The notes below the pieces were generated by a model. That model did no database searches. It was not told where the DNA came from and saw nothing but the letters and a program-made list of their open reading frames with translations. DNA of 64,000 bases from Torulaspora globosa (lineage: Eukaryota; Ascomycota; Saccharomycetes; Saccharomycetales; Saccharomycetaceae): assembly GCF_014133895.1 (NCBI RefSeq), contig NC_050730.1, positions 1,054,001 to 1,118,000 of the forward strand, read 5' to 3'. Each line of letters opens with the position of its first letter. Positions within the stretch are counted from its first letter, which is position 1. This document shows positions 1-10,570 of this stretch, piece after piece. The position numbers were made by a program, and so were the translations under genes.

Positions 1-2574
1 TGTTTGTGGCAATAGTGGAGTGTAATCACCCGAGAAAGACATCCCGTCGATCATAATGTCTGTCATTCCTATTAACGCAATCTTCCGATCCAGTAAATTA
101 CCAATAGTAGGAAGGGTTGGGACCACAAAGCTCGACCAGATTTGTGAGAACAAGCCCTTCTGGACCTCATTGATAAACGAGATGACAAAGCTTGCACCAC
201 GCTTGATGCAGATCACGCCAAGGAAAACCACCAGCTTTTTCACATATCTTTCGGTTTTTGAACTCTGCAGACGTTGCAATAAAAGCACCGCGATCTGGTT
301 CAGATAAGGCTTCAAAAGATTGGAATCGAAAAAGATTAGGATATCCTCAAGAAGTTCAAAACCATGAACGTCATAGGCTTTTGATGCGATTAGTCTTTGG
401 AAGACTCCTAAAACTGGTACCAGATCAGGGAAAAGAGATTGATCAACCTTAATAAAGGCTTTTAACAGTCTTGTAACAGCAGGTATGTTTCCCTTGAGCT
501 CCCATATCCCTGGGGATAAGATGGGCTGAGCCAACTGCTTTATGCTATCTGGTACGACTGACCCTTTCTCGACGATATATGCAATGATCTGAAAAACGTA
601 GGGAACGAACTCTTGTATATCCTCTGACAAGATATTCAAAAATGTGGGCATTACAGTATTAGCCAATGCCGGAAGCGACTCGGTTGAGCAGTAAGCCATA
701 ATGGTACCAATCGATTCAAAAGAATAATGAGAAAAGCGAGGATTCGAGGGATTTCTGGATATTGCTGAAATGATACTGAGGAGCTGGCTTAAAAGCTCTG
801 GAAACATTACCTGTACCGTGTCTTCAGATACCTGTAGTACCCTGAAGACAGCTCTCATAATGAATTCATTTTCTGCCAATTTCTCTGGCGATGAGTTTTG
901 CTTCATGATCAAGCGCAGCAAATTTGTCAACAAGACATTAGCACTGCCCGATAAGTCTGATTTGTTGAAGATGAAAGCTGACGAGATGTTTGATTCTCTG
1001 ATGGTCAGAATCCTTTCTATTGTGACAGCAGCATACGTGTAAACAACGTAATCATCAACTTCCAAAAACTCGGCCAGAATTGGCATAATTTCGATGAGCT
1101 GGGTCTTATTCAGTTGATTCCTAAAGACGTAAACGTACTTGATAGCGTCAACTCTCAGTATGATATGTGGAACATCTTTGGTCAGATCTGGGGCAATTTG
1201 CTTGGTAAAAAACTCAACAACATTCAGTAAGCTATTGATCGACGAAACCCCGCTACTTGTTACGCTAGCGTCCACCGCTAGGGCAGTGAAAAGAAACACG
1301 CAGAGATCCTTGTATTTCCAGTTAGACGAAGGGTCCGATTGATACAGTTCAAAGAACTTCTGAATATGAGTGGAAAAAACGTTCGTCACGAGTGGTTCAT
1401 TCTTTGATTTCAATTCTTTCAAAAAATCAGAACAAGCTCTTCTTCTTGTATCTGTATCGGAGCCCTCCAAATCTCTACGAATGTACTCAATCGGATCATC
1501 TTCAAACAGTTCAATATCGGACTCACGTATCATAACGTTGGGCAACACTATCTGCTCGACTACGTTGTTCATCGCAAATTCATTATTGAATACTTCAAAG
1601 TACTTTGGAATTCTTGAGACTGCTGAGAGGAATGACAGCGATTTCGAAACAAGGATGTCATACTTGGGGTCCGTCGATAGCGAAGTCAGTAAGTCCCATG
1701 TTATCTGTATGAATTCATTAATCATAGGTCCGAACACATCTTCATACCTTGCCGTATAGAGCTGTACCAGTTCCTGGATGGAGGACTTGACTTTTATTAG
1801 CACGCTGGCTTGCTCCGTTTCATCGGGGTCGTCCAGTAAACGGTTTTTGTACGCGAGGTACTTATGTAGGATACCCATACCTGTCATAATATTGTCCTCA
1901 AAAAACTCGGGGATATCTTGGCAATTGAAGTCGTAGTAGAGCTTGACCAGCACCAGCAAGACGTCAAAAAGCAGGTTCAGAGCAGCTTCGTTGCCCTCAT
2001 TCTTAGAGATTTGCTCATCAACGCTCTTCAGCAGATTTAAAAAGGGAACGGCAAACGCATCTAGAACCGCCTTGATCTCGAGAAACAATTCGTCGGATCT
2101 GAAAAGGGGCCTCCATCTCTTGAAAATCGAATGTGCCACCATCAAAACACCTTTGTTCGTTACCATATCGTCTGGCGACAAACTACTGGCCAACTCGCCC
2201 AACAGCGTCGGCCATCTGTGAGGAAAGTCGGAATCTGCAATTTCCGATATCGCCTCACCGATCTGGATTTGCAGATTATTGGGAAGCGCGATCATCAACG
2301 GAACTATCTCTTTCTTGATGAGCTCGACGTTGTTCGGCGAGAGCAGGTGATTGCCATCCTCATCGATCCATTTCCTTCTGATGAAATTCTTGAAGAACAG
2401 GGCACCGGCCAGTCTAGTAGGATTCGGCAAATTGCTCGATGCCACAACATGCAACAGGGTCAACCCAAACCCGTCCTGGTTTTCCAAAGACTTCAAGCTT
2501 TTCTCGGCGTTCTTCGACGTCGATGCCACTACGGATTCCGCCAAAAACCTGGCAATGGTTTCAATATCTGACAT
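1..2574 (-). CDS. CSE1: Exportin Cse1 (importin-alpha re-exporter), 3' end outside window
   Basis: The reading frame starts at the ATG at 2572-2574 (MSDIETIARFLAESV) and stays open to the left edge, giving 858 codons of a protein of about 960 residues in S. cerevisiae. Cse1 is the karyopherin-beta family receptor that carries importin-alpha (Srp1) back out of the nucleus with Ran-GTP. The N-terminus (QDGFGLTLLHV, then ALFFKNFIRRKW) is the importin-beta N-terminal domain, and the rest is a HEAT-repeat solenoid with the segment IFKRWRPLFRSDELF near residue 160. About 100 C-terminal residues lie outside the window. DOC1 follows on the same strand, as in S. cerevisiae. Identification is by close protein similarity recalled from the yeast orthologue. 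Confidence 0.96.
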   Translation of the reverse strand, partial: MSDIETIARFLAESVVASTSKNAEKSLKSLENQDGFGLTLLHVVASSNLPNPTRLAGALFFKNFIRRKWIDEDGNHLLSPNNVELIKKEIVPLMIALPNNLQIQIGEAISEIADSDFPHRWPTLLGELASSLSPDDMVTNKGVLMVAHSIFKRWRPLFRSDELFLEIKAVLDAFAVPFLNLLKSVDEQISKNEGNEAALNLLFDVLLVLVKLYYDFNCQDIPEFFEDNIMTGMGILHKYLAYKNRLLDDPDETEQASVLIKVKSSIQELVQLYTARYEDVFGPMINEFIQITWDLLTSLSTDPKYDILVSKSLSFLSAVSRIPKYFEVFNNEFAMNNVVEQIVLPNVMIRESDIELFEDDPIEYIRRDLEGSDTDTRRRACSDFLKELKSKNEPLVTNVFSTHIQKFFELYQSDPSSNWKYKDLCVFLFTALAVDASVTSSGVSSINSLLNVVEFFTKQIAPDLTKDVPHIILRVDAIKYVYVFRNQLNKTQLIEIMPILAEFLEVDDYVVYTYAAVTIERILTIRESNISSAFIFNKSDLSGSANVLLTNLLRLIMKQNSSPEKLAENEFIMRAVFRVLQVSEDTVQVMFPELLSQLLSIISAISRNPSNPRFSHYSFESIGTIMAYCSTESLPALANTVMPTFLNILSEDIQEFVPYVFQIIAYIVEKGSVVPDSIKQLAQPILSPGIWELKGNIPAVTRLLKAFIKVDQSLFPDLVPVLGVFQRLIASKAYDVHGFELLEDILIFFDSNLLKPYLNQIAVLLLQRLQSSKTERYVKKLVVFLGVICIKRGASFVISFINEVQKGLFSQIWSSFVVPTLPTIGNLLDRKIALIGMTDIMIDGMSFSGDYTPLLPQT

Positions 2575-2735
2575 GTTTCACTGCCCGATGGTATGCGCTT
2601 GAACAATGGTTCTCAGATGCTAATGCAACGCCTGGAAGTGGTCTGCTACGGCTCTCCAGTCACCAAATACGCCTTGCTTGCAATGGTTCAACACCTGTAG
2701 GTCTAAAATTTTGCTAGCTATTATAGCCTTTATGG

Positions 2736-2743
2736 TCACGTGA
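2736..2743. promoter_or_regulatory. TCACGTGA E-box between DOC1 and CSE1
   Basis: A perfect 8-bp palindrome TCACGTGA lies about 160 bp upstream of the CSE1 start and just past the DOC1 stop. It is the textbook Cbf1/E-box sequence. That it serves CSE1 is an inference from position. Confidence 0.5.
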
Positions 2744-2749
2744 TCCAGA

Positions 2750-3508
2750 TCATCTTAACGAGCACTCACTCATAAGCTTACTGCCGTGGCCAAAGCATTG
2801 TATGAGCTCTGTGGAGGCCATTGAGAGCTTCTTGGATGGCGCAAAGACCCGTATTCCTCTCAGATGGGTGTCCTTACCGTTTTCGTGGTTCGCCGGGAAC
2901 ACAAATCTGAGATACTGGCACTTCAACAGCTTGTCGTGCGGTCTGCTGTCTTCGAAGGTCAGAGATACCCATCCATTGACGTTCCTCACCTCGAGGGTCT
3001 TGTAGAAAAGTGCGTCTGATGGCGAGTGGCCCGCGTAAATGCAGACAAACCTTGGCGTGTACGACTCATCCGCGATGAGGGAGAAGTAAAGCATCAGCTG
3101 AACGATGCTCATGCGCTTGCTGAAATAAACCTCGATTTGGTGGGGTTGCGAGCCGTCGCTCTGCCAGAACGTCTCGGGATCGTCGTCTAATGCATTCTCG
3201 ATGGGGTTCCCGGGCTTAGACGAGGAGGCCTTCCAGTGGGCCAGACGGCTCACGTCGGTCATGTTCTCATAGTCGAATAGCTGCAAGCCTTGTGTAAACC
3301 TTGTTGCCAGCTTTTCTGGTGTCATAGCCGCGAATTGCGACTCCTCCTGGATCCCATTCACAAACATCCGTCTCGTATTTTCGTCTCCGACTGTGTCATC
3401 CAGGACCACTCTCTTACTGCGTCTCAAGGTGGTCGGCTTAAGCGCCGCTGAGGGAGCCAACTTATCCAGGATTGCCTCGATCTGCTCGCTGTCCATCTTG
3501 GCGCCCAT
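2750..3508 (-). CDS. DOC1: APC/C subunit Doc1/Apc10
   Basis: This is the 252-residue processivity subunit of the anaphase-promoting complex, which helps bind D-box substrates. The DOC/jelly-roll domain covers roughly residues 70-230, with the family blocks ALDDDPETFWQSDG, ADESYTPRF, VRNVNGWVSL and HENGKDTHLRGIR. The protein ends in Leu-Arg, like the Ile-Arg-type C-terminal tail by which Apc10 docks on Cdc27. Two in-frame ATGs are possible: 3508 and, four codons later, 3496. The second aligns with the S. cerevisiae start (MD...), so 3496 is plausible and would give 248 residues. The neighbours CSE1 and KAP114 match S. cerevisiae chromosome VII, with BNA6 interleaved from chromosome VI. Confidence 0.95.
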   Translation of the reverse strand: MGAKMDSEQIEAILDKLAPSAALKPTTLRRSKRVVLDDTVGDENTRRMFVNGIQEESQFAAMTPEKLATRFTQGLQLFDYENMTDVSRLAHWKASSSKPGNPIENALDDDPETFWQSDGSQPHQIEVYFSKRMSIVQLMLYFSLIADESYTPRFVCIYAGHSPSDALFYKTLEVRNVNGWVSLTFEDSRPHDKLLKCQYLRFVFPANHENGKDTHLRGIRVFAPSKKLSMASTELIQCFGHGSKLMSECSLR

Positions 3509-3661
3509 GTTGACGATCGAGATGGCTTACCGGCGGGCCTGCCTTGCTTGTGGGCCTTTCGAGCTACCACATAAAATAGTTAGCTGTAACTTACGCATAC
3601 AAGAGCTCGTGGTAAGGACTGGGCTATATACAAATAAAGCAGTTACACAGATCAGGACGGC

Positions 3662-4549
3662 TCAATGGTCGATCTTCAAGGAGAAATCGACGACCTTGCA
3701 GCCCTGATGGATGCTGCTTGTGCTGTAGATATCGATATCCGAGCAAAGGTATCCTTCCAAATTGTCTAATCTGAGCCCTCCGCTACACTCTAGCAGAAAA
3801 TGCTTCTTGCCTTGCCATTTCTCCTTGAGGCTTCTAGCGCAGGTTTTCAGCGAGTCGTTCGTGAAATTGTCAAGCATAATGACATCCGCCCCCGCTGCGA
3901 TGGCCTCATCTGCCTCCTGCTCGCTCTGACACTCAACTTCGATCTTTACGGCGAACCCGCAAGCGTCCCTAGCGCTCTTCACCGCCTCTGTGATCGAACC
4001 CAGAGACCAAATATGGTTGTCTTTCAACATCACCATGGAGGATAGGTCATACCGATGAGAGTCGCATCCACCAACTAGCATCGAGTATTTCTCCAAGCGA
4101 CGCAAGCCGGGTGTGGTCTTTCTCGTCCCGGCAATAATCCCTTCGTAACCCACCTTACGGGCCAATTCTAGTGTCTGTCTAGCCGTGGTAGCGATTCCTG
4201 AGCTTCTGCTTAACAGGTTGAGAGCGGTTCTCTCAGCTAGCAAAATATCCTTGGCCTTCCCGGTAACTTTGGCGACAGCTAGCTTGCCCGTGGCACTCTC
4301 GGAGGGCTTCAATTCCTCGCCTTCCTTGTAGAACCATTCCACTTCCAATTGGCATTGGTTGAATACTTCTTGAGCAAATGGAACGCCGCTTAAAACACCG
4401 TCTTGTTTGCACAGCAAGGTAGCAGATTTACGCTCAGATCCCACAACATATCCACCGTAATCAAACGACGGCACATCTTCCTGCAGCCAGTTTGTGACTT
4501 CTTGCTTCCACTGGCCATTGGCAGGCAGTAAATTTTCAAAGACAGGCAT
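3662..4549 (-). CDS. BNA6: Quinolinate phosphoribosyltransferase (nicotinate-nucleotide pyrophosphorylase)
   Basis: The product is 295 residues, the same length as S. cerevisiae Bna6. It converts quinolinate plus PRPP to nicotinic acid mononucleotide, the last step of de novo NAD synthesis from tryptophan. The family segments are clear: [40 protein letters not shown], and the barrel strands KIEVEC and DVIMLDNF; the C-terminus has STSSIHQG. The basic residues of [10 protein letters not shown] belong to the phosphate-binding site in this type II PRTase family. The gene sits between DOC1 and KAP114, whereas in S. cerevisiae it is on the duplicated sister region (YFR047C). Confidence 0.97.
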   Translation of the reverse strand: MPVFENLLPANGQWKQEVTNWLQEDVPSFDYGGYVVGSERKSATLLCKQDGVLSGVPFAQEVFNQCQLEVEWFYKEGEELKPSESATGKLAVAKVTGKAKDILLAERTALNLLSRSSGIATTARQTLELARKVGYEGIIAGTRKTTPGLRRLEKYSMLVGGCDSHRYDLSSMVMLKDNHIWSLGSITEAVKSARDACGFAVKIEVECQSEQEADEAIAAGADVIMLDNFTNDSLKTCARSLKEKWQGKKHFLLECSGGLRLDNLEGYLCSDIDIYSTSSIHQGCKVVDFSLKIDH

Positions 4550-4662
4550 TGAAGTCTTCTATGTGCTTTTCCTGGGTACTCTTGAAGATCGCTCCAAGCT
4601 CGGTTTTCTTTACTTATAACAAGGCTATCTACGATGTTCGTTTAGAAGGCAGATAAAAAAAA

Positions 4663-7600
4663 CTACACCAAGTTCTCAGAAAGTATCTTCTTGTCAGATT
4701 CTGACAACGAGTTGTAGATGCCTCGGAAGTCGCTGGTGTTATTTGCAGCAGCAGCTTTGAAAAACGAGAGCAGGATCTCTCTTATGCTTTGGTCGCTGTA
4801 ATCTCCCTCAAGTTGTATGCAAAATTCACCATGCGTGTCACCACTGTCAACTTGATCGTCATCGTCAACGTACTCCTGCAACTTTTCATAATCCAACACG
4901 TCCTCTACGTCTTCCCAGTCATCATCCGAGCCGTCGTTGTCTTCGGGCGTACCATTGTCCCTGCTGGCAATAAATCTCTCTGGGTCGGCCTGCTTGTCTT
5001 GAAAGTTCAGCTCGGCGATGAAGAGCTTGATTATCTTGGTGTATACAGAGACCTGTGTATATCTGTCAGGCATTTGTCTTGCCATGGACCTGGTGATGAT
5101 CCGATCGCCCTCATACGGTATTATTTCGTCGTTCACCTGCATAGCCGCAATCCTCGCATCATTTAACAGGTATATCTTGATTAGAGCAACGATATTTTCT
5201 TTCGTCCTTCGTTCGCCTTTGATAAGCTCGAAAGACTCCAACCATATTGACATTATTGACTGGAGAGCATTTTTGCCCGTACCTTCGACGTTCATTGTGT
5301 ATAGGAAATCTACCGTTTGCTGAGCATCCACAGACGCGAGGTAGCAAAACACGGATAGGAGATTGTGAGTTGTGGATATGTTCTTTGCTTGAATTAATCT
5401 GTTTGCAGCGGCTTGAAGGATCACAGGCATCATGTTTTCAATTTCTGTCGAGAATCTGGTGAATATAGTTACTATGAGGGAGCCAACGTGCATTGCAGCT
5501 ACGTCCGAAACGTCAAATGACAGTAATCTGTCCAAAACTGCAACGATAGATCCGAGATGGGTAGAGACGATAGCCACTTCCGTGTTTAGTACCAAATAAC
5601 TGAACGCCTCTGTGGCCAATTGCATCATTTCATCATCTTCGGCATCAAGAAGAAGGTTTTTCAGAGGTTCAAAGGCATATTTGCATACCAATGAGGGCAG
5701 ATGGTCGTGCGCTGGCTTTTTTCTCATAAATATGGCCAAAAACTGTAACACCAATGACAAAAGTGGTGAATATGCGTATTTCAAGTGCGAATGTCCTTCA
5801 ATAATTTTCAAGAATGATGGTAGGCAAGTCTCGACGTACTTTTCGTAATCCTTTCTGCTGACACCCTCAAGAAGCTTCTCAAGGCACTCCTGTGACTCCA
5901 CAACGGTTTGAATGTTCGACGGGTCCTTGGCGGATATCGACAGCACTAGATTAAATTCGGCCTGGACTATCTCTTCATCCGCATCCTCGGGGAGGTTACA
6001 TTCAATTACATTGTTCAACACCTCCATAAGTACACCGTCAGTATCGTCTTCGGCATTCTCAGAAAGTTGTGATATCAGGTTCAGCAGTCCTTTTTGACTA
6101 AACATGCGCACTTCACGATTTAGGACTGATGATAGTTCTGCAAAGTTTGAATAGTAAGTAAAGGCGACCAAGAAAGAGGCCCTGATTACATTATCATTCA
6201 GTGACAGTGCAATTTCTAAAGATTTTGAGAGAAGATGTGACGTCAATACTTTGATGTCCTCTAGTTCCTCCATGAATTTCCCTAACATCTTCGGTAGAAC
6301 AAGCATTGTTCTAGAAATGACAAAGCTCACAGCATCATCAGAACATAGCATGGACTCCAGGAACGCAACAGCCTCTCTGGTTAAATTGACAATCTTGTCC
6401 GACGGTTGAGATTCGTTCTCTGCAATTGACTGTAGTAAGAACAGTAAAGATTCTTGAAACTTCCAGTTCTGTTTCCAGTCAGTTAGTTGAGAAACTTTAA
6501 GTAAGATATGTTCAAAAACCAGGTTGTAGTTTTCATCATCCATTGAGTTAAGTAACTCGCAAGCTTGATCTCTGGTGCTGAAACAAGCCGTTAATCCACT
6601 TTCCACCGAAATGTAACTATTGAAGTCATCCAACCAAGACGCAACGCTTTCATTGTCCAGACAACACAGGTTGCCTAGGGCGTCACAGATCGCCGAAACT
6701 TCTGTGGAGTTTAATTGAAAATGACATATAGCTGTCAAGAATTCCAGTATATGGATGGCGCATTCGTTCATCTCTTCAAGCTGATAATCAGGAAGGAAAT
6801 CTTGCAAAATTGACAGATAAGCCTTGCCTGCGGTCTGAAGATCTGCGAGGGCAAGTTCTCTAAACGGCAAATAAAGCCCTTCAGGCACCAACTTTTTCGG
6901 AAGCTCGTTCTTTAGCAACGCTAGATCTTCGTAAACCCTTCCAGTTATTGGCAAGTTCAATGGATGGTCGGTAATCGAGCGGCTTTGCAAATACTCGCCC
7001 CACATCTTGAGCGCTTCTTTCCCACAGTGCGCTGCCATCTCCTTCCGCTTGGCGGCCGATGAGGAACTCACCGTCAACAGCTGCTGGAGACACGCATGCA
7101 ACAAGTTGAACGCCGCCAGCCTAGCTTCTAAACTCGAATTTGGATTGTTGTGAATCTGAATAACGATGCGGACGGTCTCTAAACCGATGCCCTCATCGAA
7201 AAACATGTCCTCAGTCATCACATCATCGTATATTTCATTCAGCAAGGAAATCGCGGCCAGTGAATGCCTACTCAGAATCGCATCGTACACTGTCGACAGC
7301 AACTGCGGCCACTGGTCCGGGAAGTCAACGGCAGAAATCTGAACAACACAATACGATGCTGCGTTTCTTAGCTTCGTGGACTGCTCATCGCTCAAACAAA
7401 GCTCCAGCAGAGACTCTCTTGTCGTATCTTTGGCCGTTTCTTTCAAATTTGAGCACGACCTGTATGATTCGAAACCGGGGCTCCAGTACATAGTAATGAG
7501 CTTTCGCAATGCGAACAATGCAAACTGTCTAGACGACAAGGTATCTTGAGGATTCAATGCCACTCCCACCATCGAAAGAAACACTAGCGAAGCATCCCGA

Positions 7601-7707
7601 TCACACAACTCCACCAATTGCGTCTCAGCTGCCCTTCTGACACGATCATCGGAAGACTGTGCCCCATTTATCAGCTGGCTGCTATCAAACATCAAATCCT
7701 GACCCAT
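4663..7707 (-). CDS. KAP114: Karyopherin-beta Kap114
   Basis: A 1014-residue importin matching S. cerevisiae Kap114 (about 1004 residues), the receptor that imports TBP, Nap1-bound histones H2A/H2B and other cargoes. The N-terminal importin-beta domain includes SSRQFALFALRKLITMYW and VQISAVDFPDQWPQLL, followed by HEAT repeats. Near residues 935-990 is a long acidic stretch (DGSDDDWEDVEDVLDYEKL) corresponding to the acidic loop of yeast Kap114, preceded by IPYEGDRIITRSMARQMPDRY. The start ATG at 7705-7707 is the first in frame. It is divergent from the YGL242C orthologue across an 812-bp gap. Confidence 0.95.
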   Translation of the reverse strand: MGQDLMFDSSQLINGAQSSDDRVRRAAETQLVELCDRDASLVFLSMVGVALNPQDTLSSRQFALFALRKLITMYWSPGFESYRSCSNLKETAKDTTRESLLELCLSDEQSTKLRNAASYCVVQISAVDFPDQWPQLLSTVYDAILSRHSLAAISLLNEIYDDVMTEDMFFDEGIGLETVRIVIQIHNNPNSSLEARLAAFNLLHACLQQLLTVSSSSAAKRKEMAAHCGKEALKMWGEYLQSRSITDHPLNLPITGRVYEDLALLKNELPKKLVPEGLYLPFRELALADLQTAGKAYLSILQDFLPDYQLEEMNECAIHILEFLTAICHFQLNSTEVSAICDALGNLCCLDNESVASWLDDFNSYISVESGLTACFSTRDQACELLNSMDDENYNLVFEHILLKVSQLTDWKQNWKFQESLLFLLQSIAENESQPSDKIVNLTREAVAFLESMLCSDDAVSFVISRTMLVLPKMLGKFMEELEDIKVLTSHLLSKSLEIALSLNDNVIRASFLVAFTYYSNFAELSSVLNREVRMFSQKGLLNLISQLSENAEDDTDGVLMEVLNNVIECNLPEDADEEIVQAEFNLVLSISAKDPSNIQTVVESQECLEKLLEGVSRKDYEKYVETCLPSFLKIIEGHSHLKYAYSPLLSLVLQFLAIFMRKKPAHDHLPSLVCKYAFEPLKNLLLDAEDDEMMQLATEAFSYLVLNTEVAIVSTHLGSIVAVLDRLLSFDVSDVAAMHVGSLIVTIFTRFSTEIENMMPVILQAAANRLIQAKNISTTHNLLSVFCYLASVDAQQTVDFLYTMNVEGTGKNALQSIMSIWLESFELIKGERRTKENIVALIKIYLLNDARIAAMQVNDEIIPYEGDRIITRSMARQMPDRYTQVSVYTKIIKLFIAELNFQDKQADPERFIASRDNGTPEDNDGSDDDWEDVEDVLDYEKLQEYVDDDDQVDSGDTHGEFCIQLEGDYSDQSIREILLSFFKAAAANNTSDFRGIYNSLSESDKKILSENLV

Positions 7708-8519
7708 CTCGGACCTTTGGACGACTCTTAATCGTGGACAGGCTGTTAGATTGGTGTGATTTACAGTGTAACCTTATGAAGATTTCATAAGGCCGCGAGA
7801 AGCTCCAAGGGCATCGCTAAGGCAAGAAGACGAAGTGCATCGTATGCCCTGCATCTTGCTGCTACTAGGAGCAGTCCTAGATCGTTATGCACCCGCCAGG
7901 TGCCAATTGGAAACGTAGAATTCTTGGAGGCCCAGAGCCAAAGAACTTTGTAGATCGTTCAAGCTAGCTGGCTTGCTGCCTCGCCCTTGAAGAAGAGCTC
8001 CAGCTCTGCCTGCTGAGATGACGAGACGAGCTTGAATACATGCTAGGTCTTCTATCCACGGCCGAGGTCATCCTGGGAGAGGAACACCTTCAGCCGTTTC
8101 GTGACCATTCCTGGGCAAGTCGCTTCCGTCTGGCTATCGCTGAATGCTTGATACTGGCCCAGCCTGCTAAAGGACTCCGCTTTGGATCCGCAAGGAGCAT
8201 TTACGAGATGGCTGGAGCAACCTTCATGAGTCGCACTGGAAGTGAACAAGACTCATCCTACATAGACATCACGGCCACAAGAGCCCAGAGCAGTGGCATT
8301 GACCTTCACGGCGATCTGGCTTGGCTATACATCGCACTGCTAAGCTGTCTGTAATGTCATTAGGGACTGCCAAAAAGCGCGAGTCGAATCTCCTATATCG
8401 ATGTTGTAGCGACAAGGTGTAAGTAACCGGAGTGCTTGTGCCAGAGTAGCTATATCACGGCGTATCCTTGAATTTTGAGAACGATACTGTTGACTTAAGG
8501 TGCTTGCTGGTGGCTAACT
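7708..8519. other. Divergent intergenic region KAP114 / YGL242C orthologue
   Basis: This is 812 bp between two divergent starts, unusually long for the core region. It holds an ATG-started open frame of 104 codons (8040-8354, plus strand) with no motif I recognise, plus shorter antisense frames. I see no tRNA, snoRNA boxes or repeat. It is most likely regulatory DNA for both genes, and the small frame is probably chance. Confidence 0.5.
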
Positions 8520-9053
8520 ATGGAATCTGAGGGAGCTTCGTTTGGAGAACAACTTTTAGAGGCCTCTAGGAGGAACAACATAGACTTGTTGGAGACAATT
8601 TTGGAGAGTCTCGCTAATGAGCCTGATAGGATTGCTGATCTCATAAACAGCTCAAAAGACCCGTTTGGAAACACTGCCCTTCATCTGTCATGTAAGTCCG
8701 GATCATGGGAGGTCCTGGACCTACTGCTAGACCAAGAAAATATCGAGATAGACCCACAGAATAAGGTCGATGGCGACTCCCCGCTTCATGTGGCTGTCAG
8801 GTACGCCCAAGAAGAGCCTGAACATGGGACGTTCATTGCGAGAAACCTCGTCGAAGTCGGTGCGGATCCAAGACTGAGAAACCGGCACAATCAAAAGCCC
8901 ATCGACCTCATCCACGGCGATGAGCTCGACGAACTCATTGATTTGCTGCAAGGCGCGGAATTGGCCGCTGACATGGATGGCGATCAAGCGGAGGATGTGG
9001 AAGACGAAGTGATAGACGATGGTCCAGACGATGCTGATCCTGATGTCGAATAG
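8520..9053 (+). CDS. Ankyrin-repeat protein, YGL242C orthologue
   Basis: A 177-residue protein with ankyrin repeats. LLEASRRNNIDLLETIL, then DPFGNTALHLSCKSGSWEVLDLLLDQ, then DGDSPLHVAVRYA... and GADPRLRNRHNQKPIDLI are successive repeat units across residues 8-130. The C-terminus is highly acidic (EDVEDEVIDDGPDDADPDVE). It matches the uncharacterised S. cerevisiae protein YGL242C in length, repeat layout and acidic tail. The molecular role is unknown. It is convergent with TAD1, 79 bp apart. The start is the ATG at 8520. Confidence 0.9.
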   Translation: MESEGASFGEQLLEASRRNNIDLLETILESLANEPDRIADLINSSKDPFGNTALHLSCKSGSWEVLDLLLDQENIEIDPQNKVDGDSPLHVAVRYAQEEPEHGTFIARNLVEVGADPRLRNRHNQKPIDLIHGDELDELIDLLQGAELAADMDGDQAEDVEDEVIDDGPDDADPDVE

Positions 9054-9132
9054 ACTAGACAAAGTTGCATAGCGTATTATCGGTCAATAGTAAAACAACT
9101 AGACGTACCAAGCGCCGTATCACTGGCTCAAA

Positions 9133-10326
9133 CTACAGTTGACAATCGTCCTTGCAGGTTCTAATCCAGCCATCAGGCGATAGTTGTCTTTTTACGTCAC
9201 ATATGAGTTTATTTCTTGTATCTTGACCGGCTTTGAAGGCCAGGTAGGTGCTTTGGCTTAGTTCTGGCCGAATCTCTGTGAATAACTTCCACTGGGCATA
9301 TCTACTGACGATGGGCTCGCAATTTGTCCTCAATGGCTTGTTATCCTTGGTGTAGAAACCGTTCCTGACGCCATTTAAGATGGCCTGCTCTATATTACCG
9401 ACACTCGGTAGATCGATGAAGAGTTTCACACAAGCCATTGATGAAGGGTCATCGGTTGAATCACTTTTGCCATCGCAAAAGGACCTGGTGCATGTCAAGA
9501 ACTCCAATGGTCTACAGGACATAGGAGCAAGCCTGTCTCTGAAACTGCGCCGTAGGTCCTGAGGGTGAGTCTCTTTTGGGATGACCAGATATTTTAGGAA
9601 GAGTGGGGCCTCCATTAACTCCCACGTCAAGGAATTGAGGACTGACGTTACTTGGATGGCGCACAGCTTATCAGAGCAAGACTTGGAATAGGTAATCTGA
9701 GAATCGTACCTTCCAGGTTTCGTTCTAACGACGCCAATTGTGCCATAGTTGAAGCGTCCTCGTATGATGGTGCGAATCTTCTCGTCTATCCATTGGATCC
9801 GGTCGCTTTCCTGGAAAGAGAGCCTCCTGTACTCATCACATTCTGCTTGAGCAGTCTTGCTAAGCGCAATCATACTAGCGTCACCGCAAGGTAACGTACT
9901 GATATACAATGCCAATTCCCACTTGTTCTTAAAAGCATAGGCGCCAGTCGATCCCTTTTCGATAAGATCAGAGCTCCGAAGTGGGTTCTTCTTTAGGTAG
10001 TTAATGTGTTCTAGTATAACAGTATTAAGCCCTCTGAGAGCTAGTATCTCTGCATGGCAGTCGTGAACCATCTTTCCTTGACTTCTGGCCAAGACGACAT
10101 CGGGCAATGCTTTGACGCCTGTACCAATGCTGATCAGCCTAAACTGGCTCTTTCCTGACGCCTTATCGGTGGAAACAGCAACTGTGCCTGCCAGAACAGT
10201 CCACTCTTTCAATCCATTTGATCGTACAACTGGTTTACATGCTGGACCCAGTTTTTGATATGCGTTTTGTACCAAAGCTGCAATACGGCCTCCTAGATCC
10301 TCCTCCAGAGCTCCATCAGTCATCAT
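9133..10326 (-). CDS. TAD1: tRNA-specific adenosine deaminase Tad1
   Basis: A 397-residue ADAR-like deaminase that converts adenosine 37 to inosine in tRNA-Ala. The zinc and catalytic motif HAE is at residues 91-93 (in VHDCHAEILALRG). The second zinc ligand is Cys147 in TLPCGDAS, and the third is the Cys of the KSCSDKL block near residue 220. The deaminase domain fills nearly the whole protein, as in yeast Tad1 (400 residues). Two adjacent ATGs (10326 and 10323) are both usable. Genes on either side match S. cerevisiae YGL242C-YGL244W. Confidence 0.95.
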   Translation of the reverse strand: MMTDGALEEDLGGRIAALVQNAYQKLGPACKPVVRSNGLKEWTVLAGTVAVSTDKASGKSQFRLISIGTGVKALPDVVLARSQGKMVHDCHAEILALRGLNTVILEHINYLKKNPLRSSDLIEKGSTGAYAFKNKWELALYISTLPCGDASMIALSKTAQAECDEYRRLSFQESDRIQWIDEKIRTIIRGRFNYGTIGVVRTKPGRYDSQITYSKSCSDKLCAIQVTSVLNSLTWELMEAPLFLKYLVIPKETHPQDLRRSFRDRLAPMSCRPLEFLTCTRSFCDGKSDSTDDPSSMACVKLFIDLPSVGNIEQAILNGVRNGFYTKDNKPLRTNCEPIVSRYAQWKLFTEIRPELSQSTYLAFKAGQDTRNKLICDVKRQLSPDGWIRTCKDDCQL

Positions 10327-10570
10327 GCTTCCTGTTTATCACTGGTGCTGACGGAAGTATTTGTGAACCATCGATGCCGTTGAAGTTTGCGACTGAACCT
10401 GGAAGGGTAGCTAAAATGACCAGATAGGTCGAAAAGGATGTCAGCGCCCACTGCTCTGTGAATTAGCTAGACCCCATGATGGGCCGAAGCCATCTCATCC
10501 TCCAAGAAGCGACCGTAATCAACACGACCAGTAAGATATCGTCTTATTAAAATTACATACGTGAAGAGAG

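Noticed and set aside
8370..8395. GAGTCGAATCTC, resembling the T arm of a tRNA
   Set aside because: The loop lacks the invariant TTC, and there is no A box at the right distance.
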